A stretch of DNA of 64,000 bases from Bacteroidota bacterium (GTDB lineage: Bacteria; Bacteroidota; Bacteroidia; M30B66): assembly GCA_027483445.1 (NCBI GenBank), contig JAIXUS010000034.1, positions 62,001 to 126,000 of the forward strand. The letters run 5' to 3'. Numbering within the stretch: position 1 is the first letter of the stretch; the number at the start of each line of letters is the position of its first letter. The notes beneath the pieces were generated by a model. It did not search any database and was not told where the DNA came from. It was given only the letters and a program-made list of their open reading frames with translations. This document shows, one piece after another, positions 43,898-53,553 of this stretch. The position numbers and the translations under genes were made by a program.

Positions 43898-45256
43898 TTA
43901 ACCTAAGGCTTCGATTATGTCGTACTTGGTAATGATGTGCACGCGCCCCAGCATGTCGCGCACCAGCACGGCGTCGTTGTCGCGGTGGATGGCCTTAGAG
44001 ATTTCCTCAATGCGTGCCGAGGCCGGAACGAACGGATAGGGCTTTTGCATAAGTTGCTCTACAGAGGCCTGGCGAAGCTCGGGGTTCTCGCAAATACTGG
44101 CGTATAAATGACTGTCGTTCAGGCTACCTACAAACTCGTCGCCTTGCTTTACAGGCAGCTGAGAAATGTCGTATTTCCGCATTTTCTCAAATGCGCTTTG
44201 TACTGTATCGGAAACCTCTGCGGTTACCAAATTGAGGTGCTTGTGGCGTTCGATAAGGTCGATGGCGCGGGGCGATTTCTCTTCGAGGAAGCCACGGTCG
44301 CGCATCCAGTCATCATTAAACATTTTACCCAGGTAGCGCGTGCCATGGTCGTGGAAGATGACTACCACCACATCGCCTTCTTTGAAGCGGTCTTTCATCT
44401 GTAACAATCCGGCCATGGCCGAACCGGCTGAGTTTCCAGCGAAAATGCCTTCTTCGCGTGGAATTCTGCGGGTCATGATGGCCGCATCTTTATCGCTTAC
44501 CTTTTCGAAATGGTCGATGATGTTAAAGTCGACGTTGGCCGGCAGAAAGTCTTCACCAATACCTTCGGTGATGTATGGATAAATTTCGTTCTTGTCGAAA
44601 ATGCCGGTTTCCTTGTATTTCTTAAACACCGAGCCATACGTATCGATGCCCAGCACCTGAATATTGGGGTTTTTCTCTTTGAGGTATTTGCCGGTTCCGC
44701 AAATGGTGCCGCCGGTGCCTACACCCACAACAAGGTGAGTGACTTTCCCCTCGGTTTGTTCCCAGATTTCAGGGCCGGTTTGTTCGTAATGGGCTACGGC
44801 ATTGCTGGGATTGTCGTATTGATTGGGTTTCCAGGCGTTGGGAATTTCGCGTTCAAGCCTGCTCGAAACCGAGTAGTATGAGCTGGGGTCTTCGGGCTCG
44901 ACGTTGGTTGGACAAACAATTACCTCAGCGCCGAAAGCACGCAGGGCGTCTACTTTCTCCTTCGATTGCTTATCGGTAGTGGTAAAAATGCATTTGTATC
45001 CTTTAATTACCGCAGCAATGGCGAGGCCCATACCGGTGTTGCCCGAAGTGCCTTCGATAATCGTTCCGCCGGGTTTCAGTCGGCCATCACGCTCGGCGTC
45101 TTCAATCATCTTGAGCGCCATGCGGTCTTTGATGGAATTGCCCGGATTGGTAGTTTCCACTTTCACCAGCACAGTGGCCGGAATGTCTTTGGTGATGCGG
45201 TTGATCTTAACCAGCGGCGTGTTTCCGATGGTCTCGAGAATCGAGTTAAAATACAT
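43898..45256 (-). CDS. Cystathionine beta-synthase with CBS domains
   Basis: A 452-residue PLP enzyme that condenses serine (or O-acetylserine) with homocysteine to cystathionine. Lys43 in NPGNSIKDRMAL binds PLP; the GTSGNTGMGLA loop and VGVGTGGTICGTGKYLKEKN follow. The C-terminal ~120 residues are a CBS pair (SDTVQSAFEKMRKYDISQLP, KPYPFVPASARIEEI) that may bind adenosine ligands such as S-adenosylmethionine. Together with the methionine operon at 56-60 kb it links Cys and Met pathways. The promoter box lies 4 bases from the ATG. Confidence 0.92.
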   Translation of the reverse strand: MYFNSILETIGNTPLVKINRITKDIPATVLVKVETTNPGNSIKDRMALKMIEDAERDGRLKPGGTIIEGTSGNTGMGLAIAAVIKGYKCIFTTTDKQSKEKVDALRAFGAEVIVCPTNVEPEDPSSYYSVSSRLEREIPNAWKPNQYDNPSNAVAHYEQTGPEIWEQTEGKVTHLVVGVGTGGTICGTGKYLKEKNPNIQVLGIDTYGSVFKKYKETGIFDKNEIYPYITEGIGEDFLPANVDFNIIDHFEKVSDKDAAIMTRRIPREEGIFAGNSAGSAMAGLLQMKDRFKEGDVVVVIFHDHGTRYLGKMFNDDWMRDRGFLEEKSPRAIDLIERHKHLNLVTAEVSDTVQSAFEKMRKYDISQLPVKQGDEFVGSLNDSHLYASICENPELRQASVEQLMQKPYPFVPASARIEEISKAIHRDNDAVLVRDMLGRVHIITKYDIIEALG

Positions 45257-45260
45257 GCCG

Positions 45261-45268
45261 CAAAGGTA
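45261..45268 (-). promoter_or_regulatory. -7 promoter box TACCTTTG, leaderless-like, for cystathionine beta-synthase
   Basis: Exact TAnnTTTG match on the minus strand ending 4 bases before the ATG at 45256. The start site would fall on or beside the first codon, giving a leaderless mRNA. Confidence 0.6.
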
Positions 45269-45309
45269 GTATTTCGGTCTTTTAACCTTGGCAATTTATT
45301 TCAACACCC

Positions 45310-48300
45310 TTACAAAACAATGTTCACCATGCGGCCGGCTACCACAATCACCTTTTTAGGCTGCCCGCCATTGAGCCATTTTGAGGCTTCTTCATGCCCA
45401 AGGGCCAAAGCCTGCACTTCGGCTTGCGGCATTTCGGCCGGAACTTGAATCTGGTAGCGGGTTTTACCATTAAAGGCCACCGGATAGGTTACCTTGCTTT
45501 CGCGGATGAACTCCTCTTTCCACTCAGGAAAACGGGCATTCACCACCGAACCTTGTCCGCCCGAGGCCTGCCAGAGTTCTTCGGCAATGTGGGGCGCATA
45601 GGGCGAGAGAATAATGAGGAAATCTTGTAATACCGAACGCTTGCGGCATTTTAGCTCGTGCAATTCGTTCACACAAATCATGAAGGTACTCACTGAAGTA
45701 TTGAAGGAGAAACGCTCGATGTCTTCTTCGACCTTACGGATGGTTTTGTGCAAAATGCGCAGCTCCTCTTCGGTGGCAGACTCATCGCTAAGCTTTATGC
45801 CACCCTGTTCGTTGTAGAAAAGGTTCCACAACTTTTTGAAAAAGCGGTAAACACCTTCGATTCCGTTGGTATTCCAGGGTTTCGACTGCTCGAGTGGACC
45901 GAGAAACATCTCGTACAGACGCAGGGTGTCGGCCCCGTACTCGGCAATGATGTCGTCGGGGTTTACTACGTTGTACTTGGATTTCGACATTTTTTCAACT
46001 TCCACTCCGCACACATATTGGCCATCAGCGTTCAGCACAAATTCCACATTGTTGTTTTCTGGCCGCCAACGGCGGAAGGCTTCCGTGTCGAGTACATCGT
46101 TCCTCACAATGTTCACGTCCACATGAAGCGGAATGGTTTTCACATCAGGGTTTTGCTGAATTAGGTCGGCCGAGATGTATTTGTTTTCACCACTAATGCG
46201 GTACACAAAATTCGAACGCCCCAAAATCATTCCTTGGTTAATCAGCTTCCGGAAAGGCTCGTTCTTGGTTACTTCGCCGCGGTCGAAGAGGAATTTCTGC
46301 CAGAATCGGGCGTACAGCAGGTGCCCCACGGCATGTTCGGTGCCGCCGATGTACACATCTACATCCTGCCAGTAGGCTTCAGCCTCCCGACCCACAAAAC
46401 GCTTGGTATTTTGGGCATCCATGTAGCGAAGGAAATACCAGCTTGAGCCTGCGTAGCCGGGCATGGTGTCGGTTTCGCGGCGCCCGCTTGGGGTTTCGAG
46501 CCAGTGGGTGGCTTTGGCCAAGGGGCTTTCGGGCTGACCTGTCGGTTTGAAGTCGTCCATTACCGGCAGCTCCAATGGGAGTTCGTTTTCGTTGAGGGCA
46601 TAAGCCACCCCGTTGCGGTATTCGATTGGGAAGGGTTCGCCCCAATATCGTTGGCGACTAAAGCCGGCATCACGCAAACGGTAGTTTACCTTGCCTTTTC
46701 CAATGCCTTTGGCTTCGATTTCCTGCACCGCGCGGCGGATGGCTTCATGGCCGGTGAGGCCATTTAAAAACCCTGAGTTTTTCAGCTTTGCATCTTTGGT
46801 GGGGTCGGCCGCTTCGCTGATGTCGATGCCTTCGTGTATTTCGGTCATAGGAATACCGAAATGTTTGGCAAAATCCCAGTCGCGCTGGTCGCCTGCAGGA
46901 ACAGCCATCACCGCCCCGGTGCCATAACCGGCCAGCACATAATCGCCCACCCAAACCGGAATGGGTTTTCCGGTAAACGGGTGGATGGCATAGGCTCCGG
47001 TGAACTCACCACTGATGCGTTTCACTTCCGACATGCGTTCGCGTTCGCTGCGGTTGCGGGCAACGGCGACGTAGGCTTCAACGGCCGCCTTTTGTTCGGC
47101 GGTGGTGATTTCGGCTACAAGCTCATGTTCAGGTGCAAGGGTGAGGAAGTCGACACCGAAGAGGGTGTCGGGGCGGGTGGTGAAGACTTCGATGAACCTC
47201 TCCCCCGACCCCTCTCCACGGGGAGAGGGGAGAATTTGGCCTTGACCTAAGCCTTTCGATGTGACTTGAAGTGGTTGTGGTGACTCGGAGTTTTCGTGAG
47301 ACGTCTCCCCCGACCCCTCTCCACGGGGAGAGGGGAGAATTTCGCCCAGCCCGAAGCCTTTCGATGCTCCTTCAGGCGGTTGTGGTGACTCGGAGTTTTC
47401 GTGAAACCTCTCCCCCGACCCCTCTCCACGGGGAGAGGGGAGAATTTCGCCCAGTACTAAGCCTTTCGATGCACCTTCAGGCGGTTGTGGTGACTCAGAG
47501 TTTTCGTGAAACCTCTCCCCCGACCCCTCTCCACGGGGAGAGGGGAGAATTTCGCCCTGTACTAAGCCTTTCGATGTGACTTGAAGTGGTTGTGGTGACT
47601 CGGGGTTTTCGTTAGACCTCTCCCCCGACCCCTCTCCACGGGGAGAGGGGAGAATTTCGCCCTGTACTAAGCCTTTCGATGTGACTTGAAGTGATTGTGG
47701 TGATTCGGGGTTCTCGAAAAAGGTAAATCCGGAACCTGGTGTTGCCGAATATTCTCCATCGGGTTCCTCGACTGAATGATATTGCTCCAGCTTCGGGAAG
47801 AATCCACGCCGTTTACATTCATCCACAATTTTATCGACTACTAGAAATACATCGCCGTCAACTTCATCGTTTGAAAAACGAATTACCTCAAAGCCATGGT
47901 TATTCAATTCAGAGGTTCTTCCTTCATCGGCTTCTTTTTGACTGTTGTGTACATTGCCATCAACCTCAATTACAAGTCCAGCAGATAAACACACAAAATC
48001 AACAATAAAACCAGCAATTATATGCTGTCTCCTGAATTTGTATCCGGATTTACCTGCGCGAAGCTGCTCCCAAAGGCGTTTTTCCGAAGGTGTCATGTTT
48101 GACCTCATTTCCTTTGCCTTCGCAATAAGGCTCATCCACGCTTTCGGATTAGCATGGTGGTATGGGTTTAAAGGGTCTTCTACACTGTTGTGACTGTAAG
48201 CTGAGGTGTCATTATCGACTGTTCCCCGCTCTTGTCCTCCGGAATTTTGGATGCCTATTCCTGAGGCTGCCACGGAGGCTGTTCCCCTCTCCTGTGGAGA

Positions 48301-49185
48301 GGGGTTAGGGGAGAGGTAAAACTTGACCATCGCTCCTTCCGACTTCCCAATCCAGTTGCGTTGCATTTCCTTCATCGAGTCGGTCCAGTCGAGGCTTTCT
48401 AAGTCGGAAAGCAAGCGCTCGGCGTAGGCGGTGATGCGCAAGAACCACTGACGCATTTTGCGCTTTTCTACCGGATGACCGCCGCGTTCGCTTAGTCCGT
48501 CTTTCACCTCATCGTTGGCCAGCACCGTGCCCAGGGCCTCACACCAGTTAACCGTGGCATAGTCGAGGTAAGCTAATCGGTATTGCATTACAATGTGGCG
48601 ACGAGCGGCTTCGTCCATGTTGGCCCAATCGCCGGCGCTGAAAGGCTCGTGTTCGCCACAGGCACCATTTACGCCGGCACTTCCGCCGGAGGCGAAACGC
48701 AGTTCCAACTCAGCAATCGGCTCGGCCTTTTGGGTTTCGTTGTTAAACCAGCAATTGAACAGCTGCAGGAAAATCCACTGCGTCCATTTGTAATACTGAG
48801 GGTCGGAGGTATTCACTTCGCGATTCCAGTCGTAACAAAAGCCAATATTATTGAGCTGTTCCTTGTAACGGGCGATGTTCTCAGCGGTAGTATCGGCCGG
48901 GTGGCGGCCGGTTTGGATGGCATACTGCTCAGCCGGCAAACCAAAGGCATCAAAACCCATTGGATGCAGCACATTGAAGCCTTTTAAGCGTTTGAACCGC
49001 GAAACAATATCGGAGGCGATGTAGCCCAAAGGGTGCCCCACGTGCAGTCCGGCACCTGATGGGTAAGGGAACATGTCGAGTACATAATACTTCGGCTTTG
49101 AAGGATCAACCTCAGTTTTGTACAAGCCTTGCTCGCGCCACTTTTGCTGCCACTTCTGCGCTATTTCGCGGAAATTCGGTTCCAT
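45310..49185 (-). CDS. leuS: Leucyl-tRNA synthetase with in-frame DUF559/repeat insertion
   Basis: A 1291-residue class I synthetase charging tRNA-Leu. Catalytic HIGH-type motif is [13 protein letters not shown], the KMSKS loop is [15 protein letters not shown], and the editing site [12 protein letters not shown] is present. Removing residues ~292-663 leaves about 920, a normal size. The insertion splits a loop at the start of the CP1 editing domain, between AMVKFYL and [11 protein letters not shown]. It contains a DUF559 endonuclease-like domain (residues 353-460) and five 35-residue repeats ([12 protein letters not shown]). The reading frame stays open, so the whole is probably translated. 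Flanking core motifs look intact. Confidence 0.92.
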   Translation of the reverse strand: MEPNFREIAQKWQQKWREQGLYKTEVDPSKPKYYVLDMFPYPSGAGLHVGHPLGYIASDIVSRFKRLKGFNVLHPMGFDAFGLPAEQYAIQTGRHPADTTAENIARYKEQLNNIGFCYDWNREVNTSDPQYYKWTQWIFLQLFNCWFNNETQKAEPIAELELRFASGGSAGVNGACGEHEPFSAGDWANMDEAARRHIVMQYRLAYLDYATVNWCEALGTVLANDEVKDGLSERGGHPVEKRKMRQWFLRITAYAERLLSDLESLDWTDSMKEMQRNWIGKSEGAMVKFYLSPNPSPQERGTASVAASGIGIQNSGGQERGTVDNDTSAYSHNSVEDPLNPYHHANPKAWMSLIAKAKEMRSNMTPSEKRLWEQLRAGKSGYKFRRQHIIAGFIVDFVCLSAGLVIEVDGNVHNSQKEADEGRTSELNNHGFEVIRFSNDEVDGDVFLVVDKIVDECKRRGFFPKLEQYHSVEEPDGEYSATPGSGFTFFENPESPQSLQVTSKGLVQGEILPSPRGEGSGERSNENPESPQPLQVTSKGLVQGEILPSPRGEGSGERFHENSESPQPPEGASKGLVLGEILPSPRGEGSGERFHENSESPQPPEGASKGFGLGEILPSPRGEGSGETSHENSESPQPLQVTSKGLGQGQILPSPRGEGSGERFIEVFTTRPDTLFGVDFLTLAPEHELVAEITTAEQKAAVEAYVAVARNRSERERMSEVKRISGEFTGAYAIHPFTGKPIPVWVGDYVLAGYGTGAVMAVPAGDQRDWDFAKHFGIPMTEIHEGIDISEAADPTKDAKLKNSGFLNGLTGHEAIRRAVQEIEAKGIGKGKVNYRLRDAGFSRQRYWGEPFPIEYRNGVAYALNENELPLELPVMDDFKPTGQPESPLAKATHWLETPSGRRETDTMPGYAGSSWYFLRYMDAQNTKRFVGREAEAYWQDVDVYIGGTEHAVGHLLYARFWQKFLFDRGEVTKNEPFRKLINQGMILGRSNFVYRISGENKYISADLIQQNPDVKTIPLHVDVNIVRNDVLDTEAFRRWRPENNNVEFVLNADGQYVCGVEVEKMSKSKYNVVNPDDIIAEYGADTLRLYEMFLGPLEQSKPWNTNGIEGVYRFFKKLWNLFYNEQGGIKLSDESATEEELRILHKTIRKVEEDIERFSFNTSVSTFMICVNELHELKCRKRSVLQDFLIILSPYAPHIAEELWQASGGQGSVVNARFPEWKEEFIRESKVTYPVAFNGKTRYQIQVPAEMPQAEVQALALGHEEASKWLNGGQPKKVIVVAGRMVNIVL
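47197..47712 (-). repeat. Five in-frame 105-bp tandem repeats in leuS
   Basis: Units start at 47197, 47302, 47407, 47512 and 47617, an exact 105-base period (35 codons). Each contains the palindrome CCCCTCTCC-ACGG-GGAGAGGGG. In protein the unit reads [28 protein letters not shown]. All five units keep the leuS frame open. Confidence 0.92.
47806..48129 (-). other. DUF559 endonuclease-like domain inside LeuRS
   Basis: Residues 353-460 of the LeuRS frame read [20 protein letters not shown], then [19 protein letters not shown] and [10 protein letters not shown], matching DUF559, a Vsr/PD-(D/E)XK-like endonuclease family. Asp396 and Glu407 with Asp409 are candidate catalytic acids, and Arg423 with [12 protein letters not shown] completes the family pattern. 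The domain looks complete. Confidence 0.85.
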
Positions 49186-49206
49186 AATCTAGGTGTATTC
49201 GGGCGG

Positions 49207-49214
49207 CAAAGGTA
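49207..49214 (-). promoter_or_regulatory. -7 promoter box TACCTTTG for leuS
   Basis: Exact TAnnTTTG match on the minus strand, 21 bases before the leuS ATG at 49185. No -33 element at the normal distance was found. Confidence 0.5.
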
Positions 49215-49295
49215 AGAAGGCCATTTGGCTTTTACCTGTTCAAATGGCTGTTAATAGATGAACAAATCAACTACCTCGTTGAGGCTTGCTCTGGT

Positions 49296-49303
49296 TATCT
49301 TTG
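49296..49303 (+). promoter_or_regulatory. -7 promoter box TATCTTTG for ftsX
   Basis: Exact TAnnTTTG match, 7 bases before the ftsX ATG at 49311. It probably drives the ftsX-DUF3098-uppP-truB set. Confidence 0.55.
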
Positions 49304-49310
49304 CCCCAAC

Positions 49311-50183
49311 ATGACCGCTGAACAATCTTTCCAAAAGCGTCGACTGCGTTCCTCCTACTTCACCTCTGTGGTAAGCATTGCCATGGTGTTGTTTATGCTG
49401 GGACTGATGGGTTTATTGCTCATCAATGCCCGCAAGCTTACCGATGTAACCCGCGAAGCATTTACCGTTACCCTGTTTTTTCGCGATTCGGTCGACGACG
49501 CCCGGGTGCAGCAGTTTAGCGACTCCCTGAGACGTCTCGATTTTGTGAAATCAACCACCTTTACCACCCGTGAGCAGGCCGCCGAAAACTTCAGCAAGGA
49601 GCTCGGTGAGGATTTTGTTGATTTTCTGGGTTACAACCCGCTTCCTCCCTCGGTAGATGTGAACTTCAAGCCTGAGTTTGCCAACAGCGCCTATTTCGCC
49701 AAAACCGAGCGCGAATGGCTGGCCAATCCCATGGTTGAGCAGGTTAGCTATCCACGCAATCTGATCAATAAGATTGTCGACAACATGCAAAAGCTCAGCT
49801 GGTTCTTTCTCGCCTTTGGAGCGGTGCTAACATTGATTGCTGTTACGCTCATCAACAATACCATTCGACTGGCGATTTATTCCAAGCGATTTCTCATAAA
49901 AACCATGCTGCTTGTAGGTGCCACGGCCGGCTTTGTAAGAGGTCCGTTTTTACGCACCGGCCTATTGCAAGGTTTTGTAGGAGGAATCATCGCCGTTCTG
50001 CTCATTGCCGGAGTGCTGCTGCTGGCCGAATCGCGCATTGAAGGTTTGCGCGAAATTCGCGACTTGAAGCTTTTAGGCCTACTTGCCGGAGGAGTTGTGG
50101 TTGGAGGTATTATTTTGTCGTGGATTTGTACTTTCTTTGCCGTTCGCAAATACCTGAATCTGAAAACCGATTCGCTTTACTAA
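49311..50183 (+). CDS. ftsX: Cell division ABC transporter subunit FtsX
   Basis: A 290-residue membrane protein with four helices: one near residue 30 (VSIAMVLFMLGLMGLLLI), a ~120-residue extracytoplasmic domain (TVTLFFRDSVDD ... NPLPPSVDVNF), and three at the C-terminus. The lid-like domain and NPLP-x-S motif are typical of FtsX, which with FtsE activates peptidoglycan hydrolases. ftsE is not adjacent. The gene starts the run ftsX-DUF3098-uppP-truB, a common order in Bacteroidota. Confidence 0.92.
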   Translation: MTAEQSFQKRRLRSSYFTSVVSIAMVLFMLGLMGLLLINARKLTDVTREAFTVTLFFRDSVDDARVQQFSDSLRRLDFVKSTTFTTREQAAENFSKELGEDFVDFLGYNPLPPSVDVNFKPEFANSAYFAKTEREWLANPMVEQVSYPRNLINKIVDNMQKLSWFFLAFGAVLTLIAVTLINNTIRLAIYSKRFLIKTMLLVGATAGFVRGPFLRTGLLQGFVGGIIAVLLIAGVLLLAESRIEGLREIRDLKLLGLLAGGVVVGGIILSWICTFFAVRKYLNLKTDSLY

Positions 50184-50190
50184 TGCCATC

Positions 50191-50430
50191 ATGAGTTCGG
50201 AAAACAACAACAAAGGCTTCGTTTTTGGCCCAACCAACTTTAAAATTCTGATTGCCGGATTGGTCGTAATCCTCATCGGGTTTCTGTTAATGACCGGTGG
50301 TGGTTCTGATGACCCGAATGTTTTCAACCCTGAAATCTTCTCCACCCAACGCATCACCGTTGCGCCGATCGTTGTACTTATCGGCTTTGCCATTGAAGTA
50401 GTAGCGATTCTCTACAAACCCCGCAAGTAA
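50191..50430 (+). CDS. DUF3098 small membrane protein
   Basis: A 79-residue protein with two membrane helices (FKILIAGLVVILIGFLLMTG; ITVAPIVVLIGFAIEVVAIL) and a conserved polar linker DDPNVFNPEIFSTQR. This is the DUF3098 pattern, nearly restricted to Bacteroidota and normally between ftsX and uppP, as here (7 and 3 bases away). Function unknown; the position suggests envelope biogenesis. Confidence 0.9.
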   Translation: MSSENNNKGFVFGPTNFKILIAGLVVILIGFLLMTGGGSDDPNVFNPEIFSTQRITVAPIVVLIGFAIEVVAILYKPRK

Positions 50431-50433
50431 TCC

Positions 50434-51267
50434 ATGAGCTGGATTGAGGCTCTTCTTATTGCCATTGTTGAAGGGCTTACCGAATTTCTTCCCGTTTCTT
50501 CGACCGGCCACATGATTATTACGGAGGCCTTACTCGGCATAGAGTCGGACGAGTTCTCCAAACTTTTTACGGTGAATATCCAGTTCGGAGCCATACTCTC
50601 GGTGTTGGTACTCTACTGGAAGCGGTTTTTGAAAAACTTTAGCTTTTACTACAAACTTATTGTGGCCTTTATTCCGGCGGCGATTCTCGGTTTTCTGCTT
50701 GGCGACACCATCGATGCATTGCTCGAAAGCCCGCTTGTTGTTGCTGTTTCACTGCTTCTGGGAGGCATCGTTCTGCTCTATATCGACCGTTGGTTCCCCT
50801 CCAATCCGGTAACCTACGAAGATGCCCTTGACGACCCCAACCGCCACGCCGATGATGTTGAAATAACCTACCCAAAAGCCTTCATGATTGGCTTGTTTCA
50901 GTGCATCGCACTCATTCCCGGTGTATCACGCTCTGCGGCAACCATTATTGGAGGCCTTTCGCAAAAAATCTCCCGGAAAAACGCCGCCGAATTCTCCTTT
51001 TTCCTCGCTGTACCCACCATGGCTGCGGCTTCGGGCTATAAGTTGCTCAAGCTGGTGCTCGACCAAAAAACCGAGGTCATCACCAACAACCTTGGCATTC
51101 TACTCTTTGGTAACCTGGTGGCTTTTCTGGTAGCCATGGCCGCCATACGCTTTTTCATCAGCTACCTGACTAAACACGGTTTTCGCGTTTTCGGATGGTA
51201 CCGTATTGTGGTTGGAAGCCTGCTACTGTTGCTCATGGCTTTTGGCGTTGAACTTTCTGTATTATGA
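50434..51267 (+). CDS. uppP: Undecaprenyl-diphosphatase
   Basis: A 277-residue integral membrane enzyme (BacA/UppP) that recycles undecaprenyl diphosphate, the lipid carrier of cell-wall synthesis. Both active-site regions are visible: [18 protein letters not shown] near residue 15 and [15 protein letters not shown]. About eight membrane segments. A ~20-residue acidic insertion ([13 protein letters not shown]) sits in the middle loop. It overlaps truB by four bases (ATGA). Confidence 0.95.
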   Translation: MSWIEALLIAIVEGLTEFLPVSSTGHMIITEALLGIESDEFSKLFTVNIQFGAILSVLVLYWKRFLKNFSFYYKLIVAFIPAAILGFLLGDTIDALLESPLVVAVSLLLGGIVLLYIDRWFPSNPVTYEDALDDPNRHADDVEITYPKAFMIGLFQCIALIPGVSRSAATIIGGLSQKISRKNAAEFSFFLAVPTMAAASGYKLLKLVLDQKTEVITNNLGILLFGNLVAFLVAMAAIRFFISYLTKHGFRVFGWYRIVVGSLLLLLMAFGVELSVL

Positions 51268-51995
51268 ATCCAGCCAATGCGCCCCTAACGCCCTTTCAGG
51301 AGGGTAAACTCCTGCTCATCGACAAGCCGCTTGGCTGGACATCCTTCGACCTTGTGAATAAAGTCCGCATCAGCATTGAAATGCACTTCGGGCTCAAAAA
51401 GCGAAGCCTGAAAGTGGGCCATGCCGGCACGCTCGACCCACTGGCCACCGGACTCATGCTGGTGTGTACCGGACGGATGACCAAGCAAATGGACCAGTTT
51501 ATTGGTTTACCCAAAGCATACACCGGAACCTTCGTATTGGGGGCCACAACGGCCTCTTTCGACTTAGAAAAGGAAGTTGAGGGCCATTTCCCAACAGCCC
51601 ATCTAACGGATGATGCCATCCGCGGAGCGGCCAAAACCTTTATAGGCCAACACGAACAGGAGCCGCCGGTATTCTCGGCCAAAAAAATCGATGGAACCCG
51701 CGCCTACGAGTTTGCCAGAGAAGGCAAGGAGGTGGAAATGCGCAAAGCCAGTATCGAGATTACGCACATGGAAATTACCCGGATTGAGCTGCCCGAGGTT
51801 GATTTTGCCGTAGCCTGCAGCAAAGGCACGTACATCCGTTCGCTGGCCCGCGATTTTGGACAAGCTCTCCAAACCGGAGCATACCTGAGTGCCTTGCGGA
51901 GAACGTCGATTGGTGATTATACTGTTGCCAATGCACTGAGCGTGAACGGTCTGAAAGAAATGCTCATACGTGAGCACCCGCGCCTTACACCATGA
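51264..51995 (+). CDS. truB: tRNA pseudouridine-55 synthase
   Basis: A 243-residue TruB which makes pseudouridine 55 in the T-loop of tRNAs. Catalytic Asp58 is in [14 protein letters not shown], the [14 protein letters not shown] start and the [15 protein letters not shown] motif are typical. It lacks the C-terminal PUA extension of longer versions, as is common in Bacteroidota. Coupled to uppP by overlap. Confidence 0.95.
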   Translation: MNPANAPLTPFQEGKLLLIDKPLGWTSFDLVNKVRISIEMHFGLKKRSLKVGHAGTLDPLATGLMLVCTGRMTKQMDQFIGLPKAYTGTFVLGATTASFDLEKEVEGHFPTAHLTDDAIRGAAKTFIGQHEQEPPVFSAKKIDGTRAYEFAREGKEVEMRKASIEITHMEITRIELPEVDFAVACSKGTYIRSLARDFGQALQTGAYLSALRRTSIGDYTVANALSVNGLKEMLIREHPRLTP

Positions 51996-52063
51996 TTCGT
52001 TAAACGAACCCAAACCATTGCGCATTTTTTGCCAATTTGCGCACCCAAATATTGCTTCACACC

Positions 52064-53254
52064 ATGGTCAATATCGAAACCACCTCATTTGAAGGACACA
52101 AAGCATTAATCCGTGTTGATTTTAATGTTCCATTGAACGATCAATTTCAGGTTACCGACAATACCCGAATTCGGGCCGCAGTGCCAACCATTCTCAAGAT
52201 TGTTGAGCAAGGAGGAAGCGTGATTTTGATGTCGCATTTAGGTCGCCCAAAAAGCGGCCCCGAAGATCAATTTTCGCTGCGCCATATTGTTTCAGAAGTG
52301 TCGACATTGCTGGGGCGTGAAGTGAAATTCGCGAACGATTGCATTGGTCCTGTGGCCGAAGAAGCCGCGGCCAATCTAAAGCCCGGCGAGGTGCTTTTGC
52401 TCGAAAATCTCCGGTTTTACAAAGAAGAAGAGAAAGGTGATGTGGCCTTTGCCGAAAAACTGTCGAAGCTCGGAAGCATTTACGTAAACGACGCCTTTGG
52501 AACGGCCCACCGTGCTCATGCATCAACGGCGGTAATTGCACAGTTTTTCCCGCAGAACAAGCTATTTGGTTATGTGATGCAGGGCGAAATTGATGCGATC
52601 GACAAAGTGCTGAAACACCCCGTTCGTCCATTTACGGCCATTATGGGCGGTGCCAAGGTGAGCAGCAAAATTTCAATCATCGAGAATGTGTTGGGTAAAG
52701 TAAACCATCTTATTGTTGGAGGTGGGATGACCTTCACGTTTATCAAGGCTTTGGGCGGAAAAACAGGAGCTTCGCTTGTAGAACAAGAGCAACTGGAGCT
52801 AGCTCTGGAACTGCTGAAAAAAGCGGAGTCTATGGGCGTGCAGATACACCTGCCTGTGGATGCCATTATTGCCGACCGATTTGCCAACGATGCCCAAACC
52901 AAAACGGTGAACATTCGCGAGATTCCCGACGGCTGGATGGGCCTCGACATTGGACCGGAAACCGAAAAACAGTTTGATGCCATCATTCAAAGCTCCGGAA
53001 CCCTGTTGTGGAACGGCCCGATGGGTGTTTTCGAAATGAGCAGTTTTGAACACGGCACACGCAGCGTGGGCGAATCTATTGCGCAGGCAACAGCTAAAGG
53101 CGCCTACTCGCTCGTTGGAGGCGGCGACTCGGTAGCGGCTGTGAACCAGTTTGGCCTGGCCGAGCAGGTGAGCTACGTTTCTACAGGCGGTGGAGCCCTC
53201 CTTGAATACATGGAAGGCATTGAGCTTCCGGGCGTTGCAGCCATTCGGAGCTAA
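52064..53254 (+). CDS. pgk: Phosphoglycerate kinase
   Basis: A 396-residue glycolytic enzyme producing ATP and 3-phosphoglycerate from 1,3-bisphosphoglycerate. [10 protein letters not shown] (N-domain), [41 protein letters not shown] and [13 protein letters not shown] loops are all present. ATG 52064 gives the usual start ([15 protein letters not shown]); an upstream TTG at 52037 is not needed. A CCAATTTG sequence upstream may be a weak -7 box. Confidence 0.97.
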   Translation: MVNIETTSFEGHKALIRVDFNVPLNDQFQVTDNTRIRAAVPTILKIVEQGGSVILMSHLGRPKSGPEDQFSLRHIVSEVSTLLGREVKFANDCIGPVAEEAAANLKPGEVLLLENLRFYKEEEKGDVAFAEKLSKLGSIYVNDAFGTAHRAHASTAVIAQFFPQNKLFGYVMQGEIDAIDKVLKHPVRPFTAIMGGAKVSSKISIIENVLGKVNHLIVGGGMTFTFIKALGGKTGASLVEQEQLELALELLKKAESMGVQIHLPVDAIIADRFANDAQTKTVNIREIPDGWMGLDIGPETEKQFDAIIQSSGTLLWNGPMGVFEMSSFEHGTRSVGESIAQATAKGAYSLVGGGDSVAAVNQFGLAEQVSYVSTGGGALLEYMEGIELPGVAAIRS

Positions 53255-53553
53255 ACCTTCAGGCAGAGTCAAATTCATTTCTGCCAACACAAGGCTGGCT
53301 CTTGAAGTAGAGCCCGCGTAGGGCTAAGTGATGCATGCTCACGCACTCTTTCAAACCTAATGATTGAGCATTGTATAGGCCTATGCATTAGATAAGGCCC
53401 ACAAAAAATTGAGAAATACAATCCAAGCTCCGCTGATGGCCGCTCAGAGTAATCCATGCAGAGACACCCAGAATCTTCTCAAACAGGCTGAGTTGCTGAA
53501 TAATCAAAATCCGAGCACAGCCTGAAGGGCATAGGCTTTTGATCGATACTCGT
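53255..53553. other. Intergenic stretch between convergent genes
   Basis: Nothing recognised except a short AGCCC/GGGCT inverted repeat around 53310-53324 without a T run. Confidence 0.5.

Larger units (their letters stand above)
47197..48316 (-). mobile_element. In-frame DUF559 element inserted in leuS
   Basis: The element spans about 1.1 kb. Its two ends are inverted copies of the same palindromic sequence: CCTCTCCCCCGACCCCTC at 47197 on the plus strand, and CCTCTCCCCTAACCCCTC from 48316 on the minus strand. Left to right on the minus strand it holds a leading repeat, a DUF559 domain (47806-48129), then the five 105-bp repeats. It has no start codon or stop of its own, and no intein splice residues. 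Exact insertion boundaries and any target duplication cannot be fixed by eye. Confidence 0.75.

Noticed and set aside
47271..47579. A plus-strand open frame with repeated [12 protein letters not shown] peptides inside leuS
   Set aside because: It is the antisense reading of the 105-bp repeats; the repeat length being a multiple of three keeps all frames open. No start context or homologous domain.
47197..47712. Evenly spaced repeats as a possible CRISPR array
   Set aside because: The units are head-to-tail 105-bp repeats without unique spacers, and they lie within a coding frame.
47197..48316. Intein in leuS
   Set aside because: No Cys/Ser/Thr splice start in a block-A context, no terminal His-Asn, and no Hint-type blocks; the nuclease is DUF559 and not LAGLIDADG.
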